Assembly (NCBI GenBank): GCA_003385635.1
Contig: QQUY01000001.1
Location: 620,001 to 684,000 of the forward strand
Direction: 5' to 3'
DNA: 64,000 bases
Origin: Acidobacteriota bacterium
GTDB taxonomy: Bacteria; Acidobacteriota; Blastocatellia; Pyrinomonadales; Pyrinomonadaceae
The notes under the pieces were generated by a model, which saw nothing but the letters and a program-made list of their open reading frames with translations, was not told the DNA's origin and made no database searches. Of the stretch, positions 59,123 through 64,000 are shown in pieces. How positions within the stretch are numbered: the stretch's first letter is position 1; every line of letters starts with the position of its first letter. Position numbers and translations under genes: made by a program.

Positions 59123-60376
59123 CTACCTAGATCTGGGTGTCTGCGGAACGTGCCGTTCAACCGACTCATAGATCTCAAGGTAGATCCGGGTCTCTCTTGG
59201 GATCAGATTGGTCCAGTTGGCCCCGCCCCGCTTTATGTATCCCGGAAGTCGAGAGGGATTCGAATTGTAACCTGCCGCCATAAGCTGTTCCTCGGTTGCG
59301 ATCCCGTCACGGAGTGCTTCCTGAATCGTACTTCTGGAAGAAAGATCGTCCCACGTCATCTGCATGTAAAGCAGCATCGCTTGCGAAGCGTTCAGGTGAT
59401 CACGCATTCCCTCGACAAAGTCGGGCATCAGACCTACGTTCGCGTATCGCGAGCGGATCATTCGATAGGTCCAGGGGATCATCTGCACCATTCCCCCGGC
59501 ACCTGCACTTGAAACTGCGTAGCGATATGTCTGGCCTTCGTTCAGAGCATAAAGAACATAGACGTCATTGTAGATATTGGTGTGCAGTTCATTGCGGAAT
59601 CGCCAGTGGTCTACGTGCTCGATCAGCGCCAGCCGTTCCGCCATGTCAACGATGCGGGCCTGGATGTTGTATCCCCTTGCTTTCAACTTCTCCCGAGCCG
59701 AGTTCAGGACGTTTCGAACATAAATCCTGCCTGCATTCACGGTTTCCGGTGTAACGATTCCCGGATGGGTAGAAACGTAATAGGCCATCTCGATAAAATT
59801 GCCGTTCTTTTCCCTTGGGTATTGAACGATGAGCGGCTGCAAAGGCTCGTTCATCATGTTGTAGATAATTACAGGAGTGTTCACCCCGTTGCCGCGGATC
59901 GTCTGCACGCGGACAGTATTGCCGTTCTCGGTCTTGTGCACCGACTGCGTGTCCTTTGAAAGAAAGTCCTTTTTTGTAACAACGACGTAATCGAGGTTGT
60001 CGGTTTCCCAATCGATAAACGCCAGCCGAACAACGTCAACCGCCGTGCCGTCACCCATCGCAGTTCGGAGGGGTTTGACCTTCATCCGCCTCTTGGCCTC
60101 TTCGATCCTCGAAGTGATCTCTCCAAAAGTCAGATAGCGAGCGGAAGAAGGACTCGATTTCTTGGGGTCCCTAACGTGGTCTTCCGGTTCGACTTTCTCA
60201 TCGCCATCGACAACGATGACGTTCTTCGACTCGACCGGTTTGTCGGGCGTGCTCGTGGTTTCTGTAACTATCACGCGGGGTCTTTCGACCCCATCGCTCT
60301 TGTCGGTCGTTTGGGCTACGGAATATGCCGGGAGAAGTGCACAGAAAAGTAACAGAACAACAAATCTGAATTTCAT
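59123..60376 (-). CDS. Lytic transglycosylase-like (SLT) exported protein
   Basis: 417 residues with a signal peptide (FRFVVLLLFCALLPAYSVA). The C-terminal 190 residues contain an SLT-like fold: NEGQTYRYAVSSAGAGGMVQMIP, the region of the catalytic glutamate and the GLMQ-type motif, and AAGYNSNPSRLP with WTNLIPRETRIYLEIYESV. The N-terminal 150 residues are an unknown Lys/Asp-rich domain. It probably cuts or remodels peptidoglycan in the periplasm. Confidence 0.82.
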   Translation of the reverse strand: MKFRFVVLLLFCALLPAYSVAQTTDKSDGVERPRVIVTETTSTPDKPVESKNVIVVDGDEKVEPEDHVRDPKKSSPSSARYLTFGEITSRIEEAKRRMKVKPLRTAMGDGTAVDVVRLAFIDWETDNLDYVVVTKKDFLSKDTQSVHKTENGNTVRVQTIRGNGVNTPVIIYNMMNEPLQPLIVQYPREKNGNFIEMAYYVSTHPGIVTPETVNAGRIYVRNVLNSAREKLKARGYNIQARIVDMAERLALIEHVDHWRFRNELHTNIYNDVYVLYALNEGQTYRYAVSSAGAGGMVQMIPWTYRMIRSRYANVGLMPDFVEGMRDHLNASQAMLLYMQMTWDDLSSRSTIQEALRDGIATEEQLMAAGYNSNPSRLPGYIKRGGANWTNLIPRETRIYLEIYESVERHVPQTPRSR

Positions 60377-60644
60377 TGGTTTCTTGATTCCGGAGAGAGT
60401 GAAGTAGGGCAGGTACGCCCGGGCTCGAAAAATACTGTGGAATTGATTCGCTAGCTAACGAATGGGTTGCTGGGTGGTATCGGAACGAGTTATGCAACCC
60501 ACAAATTCTGATTATGGCTATTTTGCGTTTGAGGTCAAGTTCTGCAATACGCTATAACTATTGTGCCGAGGACATATCTGAGGTCGAACCTTGCTCTTCC
60601 AGCGGCATCCGCCTGCACGGCGATTCCAACTTAACCCCAAACAG
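60377..60644. other. Divergent promoter region between SLT gene and glmM
   Basis: Includes the candidate glmM promoter and about 85 nt of leader; the left part is the upstream region of the SLT gene, with no clear Shine-Dalgarno sequence there. No other gene seen. Confidence 0.5.
60529..60558 (+). promoter_or_regulatory. Candidate promoter of glmM
   Basis: TTGAGG, 18-base spacer, TATAAC. It would start transcription about 80 bases before the ATG. Confidence 0.45.
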
Positions 60645-61997
60645 ATGACGAAGCTATTCGGGACAGACGGGATCCGGTCGAGATCCGGATCGTTTCCTTT
60701 AGACGAAGAAACGCTGAGGATAATCGGCTTTGCACTGGCCGAGCGTTTACGAGGTTCGGAAGGTGAAGAAACCAGGTTCATTACGGGCCGGGATACTCGC
60801 GAGTCAGGCGCCGCTATTGAGAGTGCGATCCATTCGGGGATACGTGCAGCGGGAGGCAGCGCCGTGTCTGCCGGAGTGATAACGACCCCTGGAGTGGCAT
60901 TTCTCACATCCAACGGAAGATTCAACGCAGGTATCGTGATAAGCGCGTCGCACAATCCATTTGAAGACAACGGGCTAAAGATCTTTCTACCGGATGGCAG
61001 AAAGCTGGACAGAGAATCGGAAGAGTTCATCGAGCAAAAGGTCGATGAAAGGGTCAGCATCCGTGAGGGCGAGTCGGAAGTCGATGATTCGGGCGCGAGC
61101 GCCCTGCAGTCGAAGTACTTGCAGCATTTCAGTTTCGATTTCGGCCTGCTAGATCTATCGGGTCTGAAGATTATCGCGGATTGTGCAAACGGGGCTGCAT
61201 CGATGCTGGCGCCGCTTCTGTTCAGGAAATTCGGAGGCGAGATAATCACTATTAATGCCGAGCCCGACGGCAGAAACATCAACCGCAACTGCGGATCGCT
61301 TCACGTCGACCACCTGCGCCTTGCGGTTCTTGAATCAGGTGCCGATATAGGCGTCGCCTTTGACGGGGATGCGGACCGCGCTCTATTTATCGACGAGGAA
61401 GGCGAGCTTCTCGACGGAGATGGAGTGCTTTGGATCATGGCAAACTTCCTGAAGGATCGGGAGGTCCTGAAAGGCAACAAGGTCATAGCGACCGTGATGA
61501 GCAACGTGGGACTGGAACTTGCTTTGAAGGAGGTTGATGTTGAGCTTGTCAGGACAGCTGTCGGGGACAAGTACGTCCTTGATGAGATCGTCGCTTCGGA
61601 CGCTTCGCTGGGGGGCGAGCAATCGGGACACATAATATTCCCTTCGCGGACGCTCGTCGGCGACGGCCTTCAAACAGCCCTGTTCGTACTTGAGGCGATG
61701 ACGGAGACTGGCAGATCCCTTTCGGAACTAAGGTCCGGATTCGTGTCCTTTCCGCAGATCCTCGTGAACGTAAAGGTGAGCGAGAAAGTGCCGTTCGAAG
61801 AAATCCAGGGTCTCAACGACCTTGTCGACGAAACGGAGCGCGAGCTGGAGGGATCCGGAAGGCTACTTCTCAGATACAGCGGGACCGAGAACCTGGCACG
61901 CGTGATGATCGAGGGCAGGGAACAGTCCGAGATCGAAGAACTCGCCAATCGCCTCGCAGATCATATCGCGGCTGAGATCGGATCGGACGACGGATAA
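60645..61997 (+). CDS. glmM: Phosphoglucosamine mutase
   Basis: Converts glucosamine-6-P to glucosamine-1-P for UDP-GlcNAc and so peptidoglycan. 450 residues. N-terminal LFGTDGIR, phosphoserine loop SASHNP (Ser102), metal site AFDGDADRA, sugar loop GGEQSGHI and phosphate-binding RYSGTENLARVM. The ATG at 60645 is chosen because the family starts MTKLFGTDGIR. No clear Shine-Dalgarno sequence. It overlaps the next start in TAATG. Confidence 0.95.
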   Translation: MTKLFGTDGIRSRSGSFPLDEETLRIIGFALAERLRGSEGEETRFITGRDTRESGAAIESAIHSGIRAAGGSAVSAGVITTPGVAFLTSNGRFNAGIVISASHNPFEDNGLKIFLPDGRKLDRESEEFIEQKVDERVSIREGESEVDDSGASALQSKYLQHFSFDFGLLDLSGLKIIADCANGAASMLAPLLFRKFGGEIITINAEPDGRNINRNCGSLHVDHLRLAVLESGADIGVAFDGDADRALFIDEEGELLDGDGVLWIMANFLKDREVLKGNKVIATVMSNVGLELALKEVDVELVRTAVGDKYVLDEIVASDASLGGEQSGHIIFPSRTLVGDGLQTALFVLEAMTETGRSLSELRSGFVSFPQILVNVKVSEKVPFEEIQGLNDLVDETERELEGSGRLLLRYSGTENLARVMIEGREQSEIEELANRLADHIAAEIGSDDG

Positions 61998-62302
61998 TGA
62001 GCCAAGACGCATTCACCGTACTCTATCGATGGCGCATCCGGGAAGGATCGGAAAAGAAATTTGTCGACGCGTGGACTCAGATCACGGATCACTACCTTAA
62101 GAATGCCGGTTCGGTCGGTTCCAGGCTGCACCGAGGAAGCGACGGCGTTTGGTATGCCTATGCGCAATGGCCTTCAGCGGAAGCCCGCGACCGGGCTTTT
62201 TTGGGAAGTGAACTAACAGGCGCTAAAGCCGCGATGAGGGAAGCCATCGAAGAAAGGTTTCCTGAAGTCGTTCTCTCCATCGTCTCTGACCGTCTGGGCT
62301 AG
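61997..62302 (+). CDS. ABM-domain (antibiotic biosynthesis monooxygenase fold) protein
   Basis: 101 residues with the dimeric alpha/beta-barrel layout: FTVLYRWRIREGSEKKFVDAW and VGSRLHRGSDGVWYAYAQWP. Family members include cofactor-free monooxygenases and heme-binding proteins; no role can be given here. It begins one base inside the glmM stop and is probably coupled to it. Confidence 0.8.
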   Translation: MSQDAFTVLYRWRIREGSEKKFVDAWTQITDHYLKNAGSVGSRLHRGSDGVWYAYAQWPSAEARDRAFLGSELTGAKAAMREAIEERFPEVVLSIVSDRLG

Positions 62303-62436
62303 AAAAGTGTCCATTAAGCTTATCTTGTCTCGATCAATTCTTGCGGAACGCGCCAAACAAGAGTATATTCAAGCGCTTAAGGCGCACACCTTGCGCCTTT
62401 CGCGGCAGCTGGGGTGAGGACAGTTGTCGCAAAATG

Positions 62437-62480
62437 GCAGGTGCGGTACGCTCCCACGTCGCTTCACCTGCTTTAATATT
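62437..62480 (+). terminator. Candidate terminator after the ABM gene
   Basis: GCAGGTG/CACCTGC stem of seven bases followed by TTTAATATT. It lies between the ABM gene and aroB, but the loop is long (21 bases), so support is modest. Confidence 0.35.
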
Positions 62481-62535
62481 CTAATCTGTGAGCCGGCCGG
62501 AGCTTTCATTGCCCCCCGGCTCCTTGTGTTTTGTT

Positions 62536-63705
62536 ATGTCGGAAAAGAAGGTCGGCATCTCCATTGCGGGAGAAGAAGTTGAATATGAGATAGCGATCGG
62601 CGCAGGTTTGCTTGACGCGGCCGGGGAGCGATTGTCGGAGCTTGTCACGGAAGGATCAAGGGCGGCGATCGTTTCGAATGAGAAGGTGTTCGGCCTGTAC
62701 GGCGAGCGTCTTGCGGGATCGCTCTCCGGTGCCGGCATTGCTTCTGTGAAATATCTCGTTCCCGACGGGGAGGAGTTCAAGAATCTCGAGACCGCCGAAC
62801 AGATCATCTCTTTCCTATCAGGTTCAGGGCTGAAGAGGCACGATCTGATCGTCGCGCTTGGCGGCGGGGTCGTAGGCGATGTAGCGGGTTTTGCGGCCTC
62901 TGTGTATTTGCGCGGGCTCAGGTGCGTTCAGATTCCGACAACGCTTTTGGCGATGATCGATTCTTCGGTGGGCGGGAAAACCGGTGTTAACACACGATTC
63001 GGAAAGAACATTGTCGGGACTTTCCACCATCCTTCTACGGTGTTGGTAGATGTGAGCACCCTCGCTACCCTGGAACGACGAGAGATCGAGGCTGGACTTT
63101 ACGAAGCTGTGAAGCAGGCGTCGCTTTCGTGTAGAAATGATCTGGAATCGCTCCACAGTTTTCTTACCGGCCGAAGTTCAGGGAACTTGTTCGATGGCAT
63201 TCGTGGCGAGGCGGCATTTGATCAATTGATCGGCCTCGTTGAGAAGCAGGTAATTTTCAAAGCGGGAGTGGTTTCCGAAGATGCCAGGGAGTCGTCCGAA
63301 AGATCAGATTCCCGCTCCAGGAAGATACTGAATTTTGGACATACCACCGGACATGCATTGGAACGCGCGACGAACTTCAGGTATTTCAAGCACGGAGAAG
63401 CGGTTGGATACGGTATTTTGGCTGCTGCGGAGATCTCGAAAAGGCTTGAAATCTGCCCTTCCGATAGTATAGACTTGTTAAACGATGTTGTTCGCAGCGT
63501 CGGCGTTTTGCCGCCTGCGGATGGCATATCCATTCAGGATGTCCTGAAGTCGATCGAACATGACAAGAAAGCCGGCAGCAACTCAGTCCAATGGGTGCTT
63601 CTGGAGGACATCGGCAAACCAAAGATCCTCTCCGGATCAGGAATACCTCCAAACGTGATCAAGGAGTCTATCGAACACGCGATCTCCCGGCCGCATTCCA
63701 GCTGA
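62536..63705 (+). CDS. aroB: 3-dehydroquinate synthase
   Basis: Second step of the shikimate pathway: NAD-dependent cyclisation of DAHP. 389 residues. Motifs: ALGGGVVGDVAGFAASVYLRG, PTTLLAMIDSSVGGKTGVN, KNIVGTFHHPSTVL, LNFGHTTGHALE (zinc ligands) and HGEAVGYGI. The ATG at 62536 fits the family start. No clear Shine-Dalgarno sequence upstream. Confidence 0.96.
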   Translation: MSEKKVGISIAGEEVEYEIAIGAGLLDAAGERLSELVTEGSRAAIVSNEKVFGLYGERLAGSLSGAGIASVKYLVPDGEEFKNLETAEQIISFLSGSGLKRHDLIVALGGGVVGDVAGFAASVYLRGLRCVQIPTTLLAMIDSSVGGKTGVNTRFGKNIVGTFHHPSTVLVDVSTLATLERREIEAGLYEAVKQASLSCRNDLESLHSFLTGRSSGNLFDGIRGEAAFDQLIGLVEKQVIFKAGVVSEDARESSERSDSRSRKILNFGHTTGHALERATNFRYFKHGEAVGYGILAAAEISKRLEICPSDSIDLLNDVVRSVGVLPPADGISIQDVLKSIEHDKKAGSNSVQWVLLEDIGKPKILSGSGIPPNVIKESIEHAISRPHSS

Positions 63706-63731
63706 CGGGTTATCGAAAGGAGTCTTCTAAA

Positions 63732-64000
63732 ATGAATCAGAAAGCCGAAACATTCCCACGGCGTTCCGAACGCGGAAGCGCGGGAGTGAAGCTCCTGGTG
63801 GTCGGCGTAATCGTGGTCCTTCTCGCGAACGCCGGTTGGCAGTACATTCCGGTCGCCTATAACGCCGAATCGTTCAAGCAGGAGATGAGCACGGCTGTTG
63901 TGCAGGCCATCGCTCTTCCGGCAAGTCACGGTACAACGACGGAGATCGTAAAACGAAAGATCATCGCCTCCGCAGAGACCCACAACGTGCCTGTCGATTT
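63732..64000 (+). CDS. Unknown protein with N-terminal membrane segment (3' truncated by window edge)
   Basis: The first 89 residues are visible: a short basic start (FPRRSERGSAGVKLLVV), one hydrophobic helix and then an amphipathic part (YIPVAYNAESFKQEMSTAVV). AGGAG lies 10 bases before the ATG. The ERGSAGVKLL pattern before a membrane helix recalls prepilin-like or DUF4845-type proteins, but no family is assigned. It follows aroB by 26 bases. Confidence 0.7.
   Translation, partial: MNQKAETFPRRSERGSAGVKLLVVGVIVVLLANAGWQYIPVAYNAESFKQEMSTAVVQAIALPASHGTTTEIVKRKIIASAETHNVPVD

Noticed and set aside
62303..62535. Structured RNA or riboswitch before aroB
   Set aside because: Two hairpins are visible (GGCGCACACCTTGCGCC and GCAGGTG/CACCTGC), but no known RNA class pattern was recognised; kept only as a possible terminator.

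Overview
This is a chromosomal segment of a bacterium with moderately high GC content. The gene set and the style of the extragenic repeats suggest Acidobacteriota, perhaps class Blastocatellia. That placement is an inference from gene content and was not tested against a database. The centre of the window is the conserved ribosomal superoperon, and several single-copy markers (pnp, glyQS, uvrA, glmM, aroB) support a chromosomal origin.

Layout. 1-7.6 kb: the 3' part of an FHA-GAF-sigma54 activator gene, then four leftward genes (Bax-inhibitor-1 family protein, GTP-dependent PEP carboxykinase, EamA exporter, a 2Fe-2S ferredoxin-domain protein), separated by REP-like nested palindromes. 7.7-30.3 kb: a consensus promoter and a leader of about 450 nt open a continuous rightward series: rpsL-rpsG-fusA-tuf, the S10 set (rpsJ to rpsQ), the spc set (rplN to secY), adk-map-infA-rpmJ and the alpha set (rpsM-rpsK-rpsD-rpoA-rplQ). 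accB and accC follow rplQ almost without a gap. 32.4-35.1 kb: rpsO and pnp with a strong hairpin between them. 35.2-38.2 kb: glycyl-tRNA synthetase and a CCA-adding-type nucleotidyltransferase with an HD domain.

38.2-47.6 kb is a biotin region. bioB overlaps an alpha/beta-hydrolase gene, which overlaps a methyltransferase gene; after a TonB-like and a dienelactone-hydrolase-like gene come bioF-bioD, a DUF2695 gene and bioA. Together these could supply the whole path from malonyl-ACP to biotin if the hydrolase and methyltransferase fill the BioH and BioC roles, and accB/accC provide the main biotin-dependent enzyme. The intergenic spaces here are filled by four families of dispersed, inverted or tandem repeats.

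47.8-64 kb: uvrA (leftward), a DUF1223 lipoprotein, a PRMT-like methyltransferase, a PqqD-fold protein fused to a twin-arginine segment and an eight-cysteine tail, a leftward membrane HExxH protein with a small partner, moeA-moaC, an acyl-CoA dehydrogenase, a 9-bp-unit inverted array, a lipoprotein, a degenerate CYTH protein, an SLT-type protein, glmM, an ABM-domain protein, aroB and the start of an unknown gene cut by the right edge.

The most unusual items are the PRMT-like/PqqD-Tat-Cys-rich pair (51.6-53.4 kb), Ala/Lys/Glu-rich extensions on four ribosomal proteins, a 131-bp element with 31-bp inverted ends that fills the gap between rplW and rplB, and the candidate non-orthologous BioH/BioC pair. 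I found no tRNA, rRNA, CRISPR array or transposase gene.
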